From positions 62,001-126,000 of the forward strand of contig NZ_JADQBZ010000006.1 in assembly GCF_016278365.1 (NCBI RefSeq): 64,000 bases of DNA. The letters run 5' to 3'. The position numbers and the translations under genes are program-made. Shown piece after piece: positions 36,808 to 46,855 of the stretch. A model generated the notes under the pieces. It saw nothing but the letters and a program-made list of their open reading frames with translations, searched no databases and was not told where the DNA came from. Within the stretch, counting starts at the first letter, position 1. Each line of letters starts with the position of its first letter. The stretch comes from Methanolobus sp. GTDB taxonomy: Archaea; Halobacteriota; Methanosarcinia; Methanosarcinales; Methanosarcinaceae.

Positions 36808-37056
36808 TTACTTTTCTTCAAGATATGCTATAAGCGTTTTGTTAAGTTTGAATATCCTTGAAGTAACATACCAGAGCCCCAAAAGGTACACAGCCCACGT
36901 GGGAATAGAGAGCATTTTCAAGGTAGGATTGTCATCAAGAGCTTCAAAGACTATCAAAAGGGTCACAGGCATAAGCAGTAGTATCGCCATTACCGAATCA
37001 TTCAGATATTTGAGGTTCTCCAATACTACTTTGCCTTTCTCTCCTGTTATTTCCAT
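36808..37056 (-). CDS. Small two-helix membrane protein upstream of moeA
   Basis: 82 residues from ATG 37056, chosen because AGAGGG lies 6 bases before it; the longer frame to 37116 adds non-protein-like residues. Two transmembrane segments (about 21-41 and 53-70) with charged ends. No family recognised. It is 6 bases before moeA and likely in the same transcript; whether this links it to molybdenum metabolism is unknown. Confidence 0.7.
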   Translation of the reverse strand: MEITGEKGKVVLENLKYLNDSVMAILLLMPVTLLIVFEALDDNPTLKMLSIPTWAVYLLGLWYVTSRIFKLNKTLIAYLEEK

Positions 37057-37199
37057 TCTTATCCCTCTGTCAGGTTTTATAATGTATATACATATTAACG
37101 GGCTATCTTGCTGCAAAACCAGTGTGTTTTCAGCAGGATATTATTATAATATTTGTATATAATTGTTATAGTATATAATTAGTTAATGCCTGACATAAT

Positions 37200-37233
37200 T
37201 CAAAAAAAGTATGTGGAAGGAAGAATCCTTCCA
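37200..37233 (-). terminator. Intrinsic-type terminator of ilvE
   Basis: Downstream of the ilvE stop on the minus strand, TGGAAGG, six-base loop, CCTTCCA (37214-37233) forms a perfect 7-bp stem, followed after five bases by seven consecutive T (37202-37208 as A on the plus strand). Confidence 0.6.
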
Positions 37234-37241
37234 ACAGAAGC

Positions 37242-38120
37242 TCACTTGAATATAGGGGTGCCTGTATTCTGGGTTATATGTTTGAAAGCCTCTACCATCT
37301 TCTTTGTAATAGGTCCTGGCTTTCCTGTGCCTATCGCACGCCCGTCAACCTTGACAAGCGGAGCGGCTTCGGCAGCTGTTCCGGTGACGAATATCTCATC
37401 TGCCGTATACAGGTCGAACATGCCCAGGTTCTCAACATGGACCAGAGTGCCCATCTCCTCCAATAATTCGATGGCAGTTGCCCTTGTAATACCTCTCAGG
37501 TTGTTGACCGTCGGTGGTGTGTAGACCTTTCCGTTCTTTATAATGAATATATTGTCGCCGGAACCTTCTGAAAGATAACCGTTGCTGTCAAAGAAGATTG
37601 CCTCATCGCCGCCTTTTTCATTGGCTTCTATCTTGGCAAGGATGTTGTTGAGGTAATTGAGTGATTTGATGTTTGGTGAAAGCGCATCTGCAGCGTTCCT
37701 TCTGACCGCGACAGTGACTCCTGTAAGTCCGGTTTCATAAAGGTCTCCGTACATTGCTCCCCATTCCTGGCTGATGATGAATACATTGGGCTTTGGACAT
37801 TTCCTGGGATCAAGCCCAAGGTCGCCGTTGCCTCGTGAGACTATAGGCCTGATGTAAGCATCCCTGAGATTGTTCTTCCTGAGAGTTTCAAGGATCGCTT
37901 CTTCCATTTCTTCCTTGGTCATGGGGATTTTCAGGGCTATGGCCGTTGCAGAGTCATAGAGCCTGTCGACATGCTCGCGTAATTTAAAAACACGTCCGTT
38001 GTATGCTCTTATACCCTCAAAGACACCATCTCCATAGAGGAAGCCATGGTCATAGACTGATGTCGTAGCCTTCGATTTTGGGACATACTCGCCATTATAA
38101 TAGATCAGTAGTTCGCTCAT
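37242..38120 (-). CDS. ilvE: Branched-chain amino acid aminotransferase
   Basis: 292 residues, a complete class IV pyridoxal-phosphate aminotransferase. Seen: [18 protein letters not shown] at 24-41, [16 protein letters not shown] with the PLP lysine near 155, [13 protein letters not shown] near 190 and GTAAEAAPL near 268. Catalyses the last step of valine, leucine and isoleucine synthesis with glutamate as donor. GAGGATT is 6 bases before ATG 38120. Monocistronic with a clear terminator. Confidence 0.95.
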   Translation of the reverse strand: MSELLIYYNGEYVPKSKATTSVYDHGFLYGDGVFEGIRAYNGRVFKLREHVDRLYDSATAIALKIPMTKEEMEEAILETLRKNNLRDAYIRPIVSRGNGDLGLDPRKCPKPNVFIISQEWGAMYGDLYETGLTGVTVAVRRNAADALSPNIKSLNYLNNILAKIEANEKGGDEAIFFDSNGYLSEGSGDNIFIIKNGKVYTPPTVNNLRGITRATAIELLEEMGTLVHVENLGMFDLYTADEIFVTGTAAEAAPLVKVDGRAIGTGKPGPITKKMVEAFKHITQNTGTPIFK

Positions 38121-38278
38121 TATAAATCCTCATCAAATTGATGGTAGAATTGATGCTAAACTATTATATATTTCTATTTGCAGGTCTTATTCCCTGATCC
38201 GGGCTTAAGTACCTCTCCTGTTGATACAAAAGGCTTTTATGTATAAACGCCTATTTCGTACCTCTGAGCATCTAAAGT

Positions 38279-38353
38279 GGTCCCGTGGCTTAGCCAGGAT
38301 ATAGCATCGGGCTTCTAACCCGAGGGTCAAGGGTTCGAATCCCTTCGGGATCG
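38279..38353 (+). tRNA. tRNA-Arg (UCU anticodon)
   Basis: Cloverleaf with acceptor GGTCCCG/CGGGATC (one G-U pair), discriminator G, D arm TGGCTTAGCCAGGA, anticodon stem TCGGG/CCCGA with loop CTTCTAA (anticodon TCT), T arm AGGGTTCGAATCCCT. No intron and no encoded CCA. A TATA-like TTTTATGTATAAA lies at 38235-38247 about 40 bases upstream. Confidence 0.96.
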
Positions 38354-38701
38354 CTTTTTATTTTTTAACAGTGACTTTAAATTCTTATTTGTAAACTTCT
38401 TCTAATACTTCATTCTTTGTTTATATATTTTCAAGTCTCAATGAGTATATTTTTAATACAATTCAAGGAAACCAAGCAACAGAGCAATAATAGTTAAATA
38501 TTCTCTAATTATCAGATAACATCACTAATATTGTACTAGCAATCCTGCTTTTTGAATATGCATGAACTGGTAAGAAGAAACAGATTTATATGTCTATCAG
38601 AATATTTATAAACACGTAGATATTTCTATAGTAAATGTGCAGTTTCTATTTCCAAAAACTGTTGAAAGCCGACTTAAAAGCATTTTACATATAAAATAGG
38701 C
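38354..38701. other. AT-rich intergenic region with histidine-kinase promoter
   Basis: 348 bases with no supported gene. After a T-rich tail behind the tRNA (38355-38366) the only signal seen is a TATA-like AATATTTATAAACA at 38601-38614, about 90 bases before the histidine-kinase ATG. No repeats, tRNA or small ORF with a ribosome-binding site were found. Confidence 0.5.
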
Positions 38702-40981
38702 ATGAAATGGAAAAGTATAGGGCTTGAAACTAAATTGTTGTTCCTTATAACCATTGGAACTGTAGTGGTTATGATCGGGGCCACAATGGCTATTACCTCG
38801 ACTGTCAGGAACCAGCAAACAGAGCTTGCCTACCAGCAGTCAGTGACTACGGCTGAGAATTATGCTAACATGTTTGACACGGACATGCGGGCAAGTATGG
38901 CTATGTCACGCACAATTGCAAGTACAATGAAACAGTACGATGGAAGGAACCGGAGTGAAGTAAATAATATCCTACGGCAGATAATTATGGATAATCCTGA
39001 TCTGCTCGGCACCTATGTTTGCTATGAACCCAATGCATTTGATGGTATGGATAGCGAGTATGCCGGGACTCCGGGTCATGATCAAACCGGGAGGTTCATC
39101 CCTTACTGGAACAAGCTTAACGGGTCTGTCCGGCTTGATCCTCTTTTGTATTATGAGGCCTCCGATTATTATCAGGCACCTAAGCATTCTGGCATAGATG
39201 TTATCACAGAACCCTATTTCTATGAAGGAGCCCTGATCGTAAGTTTTGTTTCTCCTATAATTGATAACGGGACTTTCATAGGTATCGGGGGAGTGGATCT
39301 TTCACTTGATTACATCGACAGTATTGTCAGCAACGTAACCATTTTTGATACCGGCTATGCTTTCATGGTCAGCAATACGGGAATACTGATGTCCCATCCC
39401 CTGGAAAAAGAATGGATCGGCTTCAGTGCACTTCAGGAGTTCGGTAATCCCGGCTTTATGAAAATGGCCGCAGATATCAGGGACGGTGATAGTGGCTATG
39501 TAAGAACCATCGACCCAACCACAGGTGAGTATGCTGTGATGTTCTATGAGCCTGTAGGGTCAGGTGAATCTTCCTTCGTACTTGTGGTGCCTGAAAAAGA
39601 GATGTTTGCAGGCGCCGATGAACTTCAACGGCAACTTATGACAATTTCCGCAATTGCCATAATGTTTATGGGAGGAGTGGCTTTCTTGATAGCAAATTCC
39701 ATAACCAGGCCGATAAGCAGGATTGTCAGCGATTTTCAGGATATTTCCAAAGAAGCTTTGCAAGGGAAACTGACCATCAGGGCAAATACAGATGTTGATG
39801 TTGATTTTAAGGAAATTCCCCAGGGCTTGAATGACATACTCGAGGCTCTGGAAAAGTCCAGCATATCCATGAAAGAGATGGAAAATGTGGTAAACAGCAG
39901 TCCTGTGATAGTATTCAAGTATAGTTTTACCAGTGAATTGCCGATAGAGCTTGTTTCCAATGGTATAAGGAATCTGGGCTATCATCCAAAAGAACTGACA
40001 AGCGGTCATATATGGTACCAGGATATTGTCCATCCGGAAGATCGTGAACGTGTCCAAAATGAACTTAAGCGCAAAATCGAAGAAAGTGAAAGTGATTTCC
40101 AGCAGGAATACAGGATATTGACCAAATCCGGAGAGGTTCGCTGGGTAGACGAGAGGACCCTGATAAAACGTAACATCAAAGGTAACATTCTCTCTTTGCA
40201 GGGGATCATATTCGACATTACTGAAAATAAGGAAGCTGAAAGCGCCCTTGTGGAAGCAAAAATGATGGCTGAGTCAGCTAACCAGACAAAGAGCCAGTTC
40301 CTTGCCAACATGAGCCATGAACTTCGCACGCCTTTAAATTCCATAATCGGTTTTTCAGACATACTTGCCTCTGAACTGTTCGCAGAGCTGGATCAGAAAC
40401 AGAAACAATACGCTTCCAACATCAATCGAAGCGGAAGACATCTCCTCAATATTATAAATGACATCCTTGACATATCGAAGATAGAAGCCGGTAAAATGGA
40501 TATGAACACTGAGACTTTCAGGATATCCGAATTGCTTTTAGAGCTCATGCAAACCATGGAGCCGCTTGCAAAACACAAAGATATCCGTCTTTTTACTACA
40601 GCACAAGGTCCGGGTTGTGAAATTCATGCTGACAAATTAAAAATAAAGCAGGTAATGTACAACCTGCTGAGCAACGCAATAAAATTCACTCCGTCTGGCG
40701 GCAGTGTCGAAGTAATTTTGAATTGCACTGTGAACGAGATGTCTGTCAGCGTCAAGGATGATGGTATAGGGATATCTGACCTGCAGCAAAAGGAACTGTT
40801 CAAACCATTTAAACAACTGGATCCTGATACAAACCGGGCATATGAGGGAACCGGCCTTGGCTTGGTGCTGGTAAAGAAATTCGTAGAAATGCATGATGGA
40901 AGGGTATGTGTCAAAAGCGTCCCGGGAAAAGGAAGCATTTTCACCTTTGCAATTCCCATCAGGCAAGGATACAAAACCTAA
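38702..40981 (+). CDS. Cache-HAMP-PAS sensor histidine kinase
   Basis: 759 residues. TM1 about 10-32; extracellular double-Cache sensor about 35-300 (GTYVCYEPNAFDGMDSEY, YYQAPKHSGIDVITEPYF, FIGIGGVDLSLDYI); TM2 about 308-332; HAMP about 333-390; PAS about 400-510 ending in a PAC motif (RWVDERTLIKRN); HisKA with H539 in SHELRTPLNSIIGF; HATPase with an N box (LLSNAIKFTPSGG) and G boxes (DDGIGI, GTGLGLVLVKKFVEMHDG). The Cache fold of this type often binds amino acids or methylated amines. No receiver domain and no response regulator nearby, so its partner is elsewhere. Confidence 0.93.
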   Translation: MKWKSIGLETKLLFLITIGTVVVMIGATMAITSTVRNQQTELAYQQSVTTAENYANMFDTDMRASMAMSRTIASTMKQYDGRNRSEVNNILRQIIMDNPDLLGTYVCYEPNAFDGMDSEYAGTPGHDQTGRFIPYWNKLNGSVRLDPLLYYEASDYYQAPKHSGIDVITEPYFYEGALIVSFVSPIIDNGTFIGIGGVDLSLDYIDSIVSNVTIFDTGYAFMVSNTGILMSHPLEKEWIGFSALQEFGNPGFMKMAADIRDGDSGYVRTIDPTTGEYAVMFYEPVGSGESSFVLVVPEKEMFAGADELQRQLMTISAIAIMFMGGVAFLIANSITRPISRIVSDFQDISKEALQGKLTIRANTDVDVDFKEIPQGLNDILEALEKSSISMKEMENVVNSSPVIVFKYSFTSELPIELVSNGIRNLGYHPKELTSGHIWYQDIVHPEDRERVQNELKRKIEESESDFQQEYRILTKSGEVRWVDERTLIKRNIKGNILSLQGIIFDITENKEAESALVEAKMMAESANQTKSQFLANMSHELRTPLNSIIGFSDILASELFAELDQKQKQYASNINRSGRHLLNIINDILDISKIEAGKMDMNTETFRISELLLELMQTMEPLAKHKDIRLFTTAQGPGCEIHADKLKIKQVMYNLLSNAIKFTPSGGSVEVILNCTVNEMSVSVKDDGIGISDLQQKELFKPFKQLDPDTNRAYEGTGLGLVLVKKFVEMHDGRVCVKSVPGKGSIFTFAIPIRQGYKT

Positions 40982-41020
40982 TCCAAGTCCAGTTTCTATC
41001 TATAAAAAAGAAGAAAGACA

Positions 41021-41629
41021 TTATTTCAATGCCTTGAATCTATTATCAATTTCATCCCAGTTTACGATATTCCAGAATGCATCGAAGAATTTCGCTTTTT
41101 CGTTCCTGTAGTCTATATAGAATGCATGCTCCCATGCATCCAGCGGCATAAGAATAGGATACTCCGGGAAAACAACGTCATTATGCTTCTCTACCTGCAT
41201 TATTGCAAGCTTTTCAATGTCATTGCAGTATGTCAGTACTGCCCAGCCAGAACCTTCCACGGTTGATGCTGCCTGTGTGAAGTCCTTCTTGAAACGGTCA
41301 TAGCTTCCAAAATCACTTTTTATCTGGTCGGCAATCTCACCCACAGGCTCCTTGCTAACTTTATCCGAAGGTCCCATGCTCGGCCAGAAATAACTGTGCA
41401 GGACATGTCCTCCAAGGTTGAATGCCAGTGATTTTGCTGTGGTCTTGACGTTGTAATCAGTACCATCTTTAATTGCCTTCTCCACACTCTCAATAATCGA
41501 GTTAGCATTTTTGACATAAGTGCTGTGATGCTTATCGTGATGTGTCCTTAGCTGTTCTTCAGACATGAATGGCTCCAGGTCTGCGTAACCATAGGGCAGG
41601 TCCGGTAATGTATATTGTTTCTTCCCCAT
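41021..41629 (-). CDS. sod: Superoxide dismutase, Fe/Mn family
   Basis: 202 residues. Metal ligands H30 (RTHHDKHHSTYV region), a second His in GGHVLHSYFW, and DAWEHAFYIDY supplying the Asp and last His; the gateway Tyr34-type residue is present. The Fe versus Mn preference cannot be settled, although the GGHVLHSYFW context is typical of archaeal Fe enzymes. Detoxifies superoxide in the cytosol. Convergent with the histidine kinase; upstream 260 bases hold an AT-rich promoter region and the hairpin at 41853-41873. Confidence 0.95.
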   Translation of the reverse strand: MGKKQYTLPDLPYGYADLEPFMSEEQLRTHHDKHHSTYVKNANSIIESVEKAIKDGTDYNVKTTAKSLAFNLGGHVLHSYFWPSMGPSDKVSKEPVGEIADQIKSDFGSYDRFKKDFTQAASTVEGSGWAVLTYCNDIEKLAIMQVEKHNDVVFPEYPILMPLDAWEHAFYIDYRNEKAKFFDAFWNIVNWDEIDNRFKALK

Positions 41630-41852
41630 TTTCTCCCTCTTCCGATGTTCAATTCTCCAGTATTTCCATTAATCGGGAAAATGAACTGCGTTCTTCAAGG
41701 AACTTCCTGCTCATGTATATAGCTTCAGCTCCATTCAACCGCAGTCTATCTCCCCACTACTGATCGCCAGTATATATTCAGAGACGATTCTATTATTCAC
41801 TTATTATTTGAGCGCATATAAGTGTTTTGAATCGTGGGAAATATAAACAATA

Positions 41853-41873
41853 TGTAGCGAATCTATCGCTACA
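41853..41873 (-). terminator. Hairpin terminator of ppsA
   Basis: TGTAGCGA, five-base loop, TCGCTACA is a perfect 8-bp stem 17 bases after the ppsA stop (minus strand), followed by a T-rich stretch (ATATTGTTTATATTT). Confidence 0.5.
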
Positions 41874-41889
41874 AATAGCAGAGCTTAGT

Positions 41890-44304
41890 TCACCCCTGCT
41901 TCTCCATATCTCTTTCTGTCTGAAGTATCCTGGGCACTATCTGCATCACGGAATCGGGATTAAGGGAAATTGAATCAATGCCCTCTCTTACAAGGAACTC
42001 CGCAAATTCCGGGAAATCGCTGGGTGCCTGCCCGCATAGCCCGCTATGCTTGCCGTTGCGCTTTGCTCCCTGTATGGCCATGGAAACTATTCTCTTGACC
42101 GCCTCATCCCTTTCGTCAAAGGACTCTGCAAGTATGTCCGAATCCCTGTCCACTCCAAGGGTGAGCTGGGTGAGGTCATTGGAACCTATCGAAAAGCCAT
42201 CAAAATATTTACTGAACTCATCTATCAGGAGCACGTTGCTAGGTATCTCGCACATCACGTACACCTGCAGGTCATTCTTTCCTCTTTCAAGCCCGTGTTT
42301 TTTCATTTCCGCAAGCACTTTACCCGCCTCGTCAACACGTCTGCAGAAAGGTATCATAAGGATCAGATTTGTAAGACCCAGCTCGTCCCGCACTCTCTTC
42401 ATCGCCCTGCACTCAAGTGCGAACCCTTCCCTGTAGCGCTCATCGTAATAGCGTGAAGCACCACGGAATCCCAGCATTGGATTGCTTTCCTCTATCTCAA
42501 AGTACTTACCTCCCAGCAGGCTTGCGTACTCGTTTGATTTGAAATCGCTCATACGCACGACCACAGGATTGGGATAGAATGCAGCTGCAATGGTGCCAAC
42601 CCCAAAGGAGAGCTTTTCGACAAAATAATCTTCTTTGCTGCTGTAACCTTTTGTGAGTCTCTCAATTTCCTCAGCATCGTTTGAATCAGCAACTCTTTCC
42701 AGATGCACCAGTGCCATAGGATGCACCTGTATGTAACTTGAGATAATGAACTCAAGCCTTGCAAGACCAATACCGCTATTTGGGATCATGGACAGGGAAA
42801 AAGCTTCTTCCGGATTTCCGAGATTCATCATTACTTCTGTCCTGGTGTTCTCCAGGTCCTTCAGGTCAAGGCTTTCAGTGTGGAAATCGAGTATGCCCTC
42901 ATAGATCTTCCCGACATCTCCTTCAGTGCAACTGACAGTGACTTCCATACCTGTCTTTAACTTCTCAGTGGCGCCTGCGGCACCCACCACAGCCGGTATG
43001 CCCAGCTCACGGCTGACAATGGCTGCATGGCAGGTCCTTCCGCCTTTATTTGTAATGATTGCGGCAGCTTTCTTCATTATCGGCTCCCAGTCAGGTGTTG
43101 TGGTATCTGCCACAAGCACCTCCCCGGCTTTAAAGGACGGGAGCTTCGAAACATCAGGGATCACATGTACTCTGCCTGCTGCTATCTTGCGGCCGATGCT
43201 TCTGCCGGTAACAATAACCGAAGATCTCTGGTCAAGATAGTAGGTTTCAAGGACATCCTTTTTTTTCTGGGACTGCACAGTCTCAGGCCTTGCCTGCACA
43301 ATGAATAATTCTCCCGTTTCACCGTCCTTCGCCCATTCGATATCCATTGGCATCTTTTTTCCATTTTTATTGGAGTAATGTTCCTCAATGGTAACTCCAT
43401 ACTGTGCGAGAAGGAGTATCTCCTTATTGTCGATGCAGAAACTTTTTCGGTCCGTTTCCGGAACTTCCACATTGCGGGTGAGTATACGTGAATCACCACG
43501 CCCGTAAATCATCTTTATTTCCTTTTCGCCCAGTTTCTTGTCGATAATTGACTTATAACCCTCTTTCAGTGTAGGCTTGAACACATAAAATTCGTCAGGG
43601 TTGACAAGTCCCTGCACAATATTCTCTCCAAGTCCGTAGGCAGCAGTTATGAACACAACGTCCTCAAACCCGCTATCAGTATCGATGGTGAACATAACGC
43701 CGCTGGAGGCAAGGTCCGAACGCACCATCTTCATTACTCCTATAGACAGCCCAACCTTGAAATGGTCAAATTTATTATTGACACGATAGGAAATGGCCCT
43801 GTCAGTGAAAAGTGAAGCAAAACACCTGACACATGCATCTTTCAGGGAATGATACCCATGTATGTTCAGATATGTTTCCTGCTGGCCCGCAAATGAAGCA
43901 TTGGGCAGGTCCTCCGCGGTTGCCGAGCTGCGCACTGCCACATCGGCATCAGGGCCGTATTGCTCACTCAGTTTATCATAAGCCGCTTTGATCTCATTCC
44001 AAAGGTCATCAGGCATATCTGCGTTGAGAATAACATTCCTTGCCTTTTTCCCTCTTATGGAAAGGTCGCGTACATCTTCGGTGTCCAGTCCTTGAAGGGT
44101 CTGCTTTAGCTCCTCAAGCGCGCCCGCAGATTTGAGAACATGCCAGTAGGCATCCGCAGTGATCGCAAAACCGTTAGGCACTTTAATGCCTTTACCTGTC
44201 AGTTCCCTGTACATCTCCCCTATAGAGGCATTTTTACCTCCGACTGAAGGAACATCTTCTATAGTTATGTCTTTGAACCATCGGATATAGTTGTTATTTC
44301 CCAT
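41890..44304 (-). CDS. ppsA: Phosphoenolpyruvate synthase
   Basis: 804 residues. N-terminal ATP-grasp-like pyruvate/ATP domain (VPSVGGKNASIGEMYREL, RSSATAEDLPNASFAGQQET), central swivelling domain with phosphohistidine H426 in GGRTCHAAIVSREL, and C-terminal PEP-binding TIM barrel (SLNPDSVMQIVP at the end, GSNDLTQLTLGVDRDS). Converts pyruvate, ATP and water to PEP, AMP and phosphate; entry to gluconeogenesis. Slightly longer than many archaeal PpsA. The coiled-coil gene upstream ends 14 bases before the start, so the two probably share a transcript. Confidence 0.96.
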   Translation of the reverse strand: MGNNNYIRWFKDITIEDVPSVGGKNASIGEMYRELTGKGIKVPNGFAITADAYWHVLKSAGALEELKQTLQGLDTEDVRDLSIRGKKARNVILNADMPDDLWNEIKAAYDKLSEQYGPDADVAVRSSATAEDLPNASFAGQQETYLNIHGYHSLKDACVRCFASLFTDRAISYRVNNKFDHFKVGLSIGVMKMVRSDLASSGVMFTIDTDSGFEDVVFITAAYGLGENIVQGLVNPDEFYVFKPTLKEGYKSIIDKKLGEKEIKMIYGRGDSRILTRNVEVPETDRKSFCIDNKEILLLAQYGVTIEEHYSNKNGKKMPMDIEWAKDGETGELFIVQARPETVQSQKKKDVLETYYLDQRSSVIVTGRSIGRKIAAGRVHVIPDVSKLPSFKAGEVLVADTTTPDWEPIMKKAAAIITNKGGRTCHAAIVSRELGIPAVVGAAGATEKLKTGMEVTVSCTEGDVGKIYEGILDFHTESLDLKDLENTRTEVMMNLGNPEEAFSLSMIPNSGIGLARLEFIISSYIQVHPMALVHLERVADSNDAEEIERLTKGYSSKEDYFVEKLSFGVGTIAAAFYPNPVVVRMSDFKSNEYASLLGGKYFEIEESNPMLGFRGASRYYDERYREGFALECRAMKRVRDELGLTNLILMIPFCRRVDEAGKVLAEMKKHGLERGKNDLQVYVMCEIPSNVLLIDEFSKYFDGFSIGSNDLTQLTLGVDRDSDILAESFDERDEAVKRIVSMAIQGAKRNGKHSGLCGQAPSDFPEFAEFLVREGIDSISLNPDSVMQIVPRILQTERDMEKQG

Positions 44305-44318
44305 TGTTTAACCCCACA

Positions 44319-45632
44319 TCACTTAGGTTTATGTGGGTCGTCGTAGATAACTTCTATGTTTTCCCCAAAAACAGGCACTAGTTCATGGTGCAATTCTGCT
44401 TTTGATCTGTCATGCTGCTCTGTAAGGCTTTCCAGTTGCGTTATTTCCATGGTCAACTCTTCTTCTATTGACTTCACCATGTCTGTGTACCGTATCCTGT
44501 CATTTACCAGGCGTTCTCTGTTGCGGTAAACCTGTATTTGTTTCAACTCAGCTGTCAGTTCATTCATTCTGGATGAATATCCTTCTTTTCTGTCACGAAG
44601 GTCTGATATCGTTGCCGGGTCTTTTAGCTTGCTGACATGTGCGAGCATCTTGGCATACATCTGGTCTTTCAGACCCAGGTCTTTGCTTTTTACCCGTGCT
44701 GCCAGTTCATCAAGGAAAGGATCAAGCTCATTTTTTGTGAGCGAATCAGGCTTATCCTTAATGGCTGCAAGAACAGTCCTGTTTTCTACAGACAATACAT
44801 GGATTTCGTTCTTATCCTGTTTTTCCATTCTGGAGATCGCTTTTGAAAGAGGTGCAAACAGCCGTTCTATATCTGAATCGATGGCTGATATCTTTACTTC
44901 TAGCGCATGGATTTCGTCCTCAAGCGCTTTTGCCTTCTCGAACTCGCTACTTTTTTCAAGTGCGTCCAGTTCCGAAATAGAGGCAGAGAGCTTTTTATTT
45001 GCAGTTTGATGCTTTGACTCAAGGCTTTGGATATTTTTCCGGGTTTGCAGGATATCCTTTTCTGTCAGGTGAATGTTCTCTATCACACCGGGAAGCCTCT
45101 CGAAAGCATCCATTTTTTCCTTCTCAGCCCTTAAGATACTGTGAAGCTCACCAAATCTGTTTTCAAGTTCTGTAAGACCCTGTTTCATCCTTCCGAATTC
45201 CTGGGGATAAAGGGATTTGATATACATCTGGCTCCTGCGGGTATTATCAACGACTGTTTTCATAACCGACCTTGAATCCGTATACAGGTCGATTGCATCC
45301 CGGGGGTCATTACTCCGGGGAAGAGTGATCTTTTCAATGATCAGGTCAAGGTTATGAGCTACATTATCCCGGTTGGAATCGCCAAGCTTTTCCATTCTCT
45401 TGTTTGCATTTTCTATTGGTTTTGCTTGAAAGAGACTCTTTTTGATATCCCTGAGATCTTCCAATGATGTCTCTATCTCAGTATACTTCGCCCTGATAAC
45501 TGGTCCTATATCGTCCACTTCTTTTTTTGATTCTGCCCTGACCAATTCCGGTAGTCTTCCAAATTCCAGCCTGAAGTTGTCCTGTGGGGCAACCTTTGGT
45601 TTTTTCCTGAAAAGATTCTCCAGAAATTTCAT
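44319..45632 (-). CDS. Long coiled-coil protein in operon with ppsA
   Basis: 437 residues, almost wholly helical with heptad repeats (for example LRDIKKSLFQA, TEKDILQTRKNIQSLESKH, ELTAELKQIQVYRNRERL). The N-terminus is basic (KFLENLFRKKPKV) and may touch the membrane or nucleic acid. No ATPase or Zn-hook motif is present, so it is not SbcC or SMC. No family with known function recognised. It is the upstream partner of ppsA with a 14-base gap. Confidence 0.75.
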   Translation of the reverse strand: MKFLENLFRKKPKVAPQDNFRLEFGRLPELVRAESKKEVDDIGPVIRAKYTEIETSLEDLRDIKKSLFQAKPIENANKRMEKLGDSNRDNVAHNLDLIIEKITLPRSNDPRDAIDLYTDSRSVMKTVVDNTRRSQMYIKSLYPQEFGRMKQGLTELENRFGELHSILRAEKEKMDAFERLPGVIENIHLTEKDILQTRKNIQSLESKHQTANKKLSASISELDALEKSSEFEKAKALEDEIHALEVKISAIDSDIERLFAPLSKAISRMEKQDKNEIHVLSVENRTVLAAIKDKPDSLTKNELDPFLDELAARVKSKDLGLKDQMYAKMLAHVSKLKDPATISDLRDRKEGYSSRMNELTAELKQIQVYRNRERLVNDRIRYTDMVKSIEEELTMEITQLESLTEQHDRSKAELHHELVPVFGENIEVIYDDPHKPK

Positions 45633-45726
45633 TATTATGAAAAACGAAATACTATCTTAAAAGCCTGATGGAAGTACCCTTTAAGTCCTATACATGGATT
45701 ACATCTAAGATGGAGGCTCTTATACT

Positions 45727-46848
45727 CTAAAATACCGCAATCTTTCGTTTATCCAGTTTCACTCTGCAGGTATCTCCTGCTTCAAGGTGCAATTTCTCAA
45801 AAGTCTGATTGGATGTTTCCGCTATGAGAAGATTTTGATGATGCCCGATATCAATGTAAATGAGTTTACTTGCACCCTTATTAACAATGCTCTTTACCGA
45901 TGCGCTGAATACATTCTCTTCCTGTGGATCAGTTTCACCTTCTTCTGATAAGATATAGATATTCTCGGGGCGGATACCCCATGATACATTCCTGCCCGCC
46001 CTCAACTTCTGCTGTATCACGCTTACCTGCAGTTCATCCTTGCGGAGCAGGACAGTACCTGTAGCAGTATCTTCCTCTCCCACAATAACATCTTCAAATA
46101 TGTTGGTCATGCCTACCAGTTCAGCCACATGACTGTTCTGAGGATGATAGAATACCTCCTCGGGAGTTCCTGTTTGCTGGACCCGGCCGTTATGGAAGAT
46201 AACCATCCTGTCAGCCATAGTGAAAGCTTCCACCGGATTGTGAGTAATGAACAGTATTGGAATGCCAAGTTCCTTCTGTATTCTCCTTATCATCTCTCTC
46301 AATTTCATACGCACGACAGCATCAAGCGCCGAAAAAGGCTCATCAAGCAGCAGTATTTCCGGCTTTGGCGCAAGTGCGCGGGCCAGTGCCACTCTTTGTT
46401 TCTGTCCCCCTGAGAGCTGGGAAGGATAATTGTCCTCAAGGCCTTCGATATGGAGCAACCGTAGCACTTCTCCGACCCTTCTCCCTTTTTCCTCTTCACT
46501 GAATCCTTTCAGTCCGTAGGCAATGTTCTTTTTCACATCCATGTGCGGAAAAAGAGCATAGTTCTGGAACACGTATCCGAGGCTTCGCTGCTGCACCGGC
46601 AGGTCAATCCTTTTATGGCAGTCAAAGTAGACCTTGTCGTTAACGATTATCTTGCCGCCATTGGGTTCCAGCAGTCCTGAGATGCACTGCAGTGCCGTGG
46701 TCTTCCCGGAGCCCGATCGCCCGAAAAGAACCACCAGCTCATTTCCTGCCTCAAATTTGGCATCAAGCATGAAAACAGGGTCTATCCCTTTCTTTTTATC
46801 ACTTTTTTTCATGTAATGACGTTTTCTGAAATCCACTTTGATTCCCAT
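45727..46848 (-). CDS. modC: Molybdate/tungstate ABC transporter ATPase
   Basis: 373 residues from ATG 46848 (GAGGTT 7 bases upstream); the frame to 46878 overlaps modB without family residues. Walker A LFGRSGSGKTT, Q-loop YVFQNYALFPHMDVKKNI, signature LSGGQKQRVALARAL, Walker B LLLDEPFSALD, H-loop FITHN. The C-terminal 130 residues carry a TOBE/Mop-like oxyanion-binding fold with two beta units. Drives uptake of MoO4 or WO4 with ModB and ModA. Third gene of modABC on the minus strand. Confidence 0.93.
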   Translation of the reverse strand: MGIKVDFRKRHYMKKSDKKKGIDPVFMLDAKFEAGNELVVLFGRSGSGKTTALQCISGLLEPNGGKIIVNDKVYFDCHKRIDLPVQQRSLGYVFQNYALFPHMDVKKNIAYGLKGFSEEEKGRRVGEVLRLLHIEGLEDNYPSQLSGGQKQRVALARALAPKPEILLLDEPFSALDAVVRMKLREMIRRIQKELGIPILFITHNPVEAFTMADRMVIFHNGRVQQTGTPEEVFYHPQNSHVAELVGMTNIFEDVIVGEEDTATGTVLLRKDELQVSVIQQKLRAGRNVSWGIRPENIYILSEEGETDPQEENVFSASVKSIVNKGASKLIYIDIGHHQNLLIAETSNQTFEKLHLEAGDTCRVKLDKRKIAVF

Positions 46849-46855
46849 TGTAACC

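Noticed and set aside
38606-38818. 70-codon minus-strand frame at the histidine-kinase start
   Set aside because: Overlaps the kinase gene antisense and has no domain.
41648-41755. Short minus-strand open stretch upstream of sod (GAEAIYMSRKFLEER)
   Set aside because: About 35 codons with a stop in front and no start or clear homology; a glycosyltransferase C-terminal remnant was considered but not supportable.
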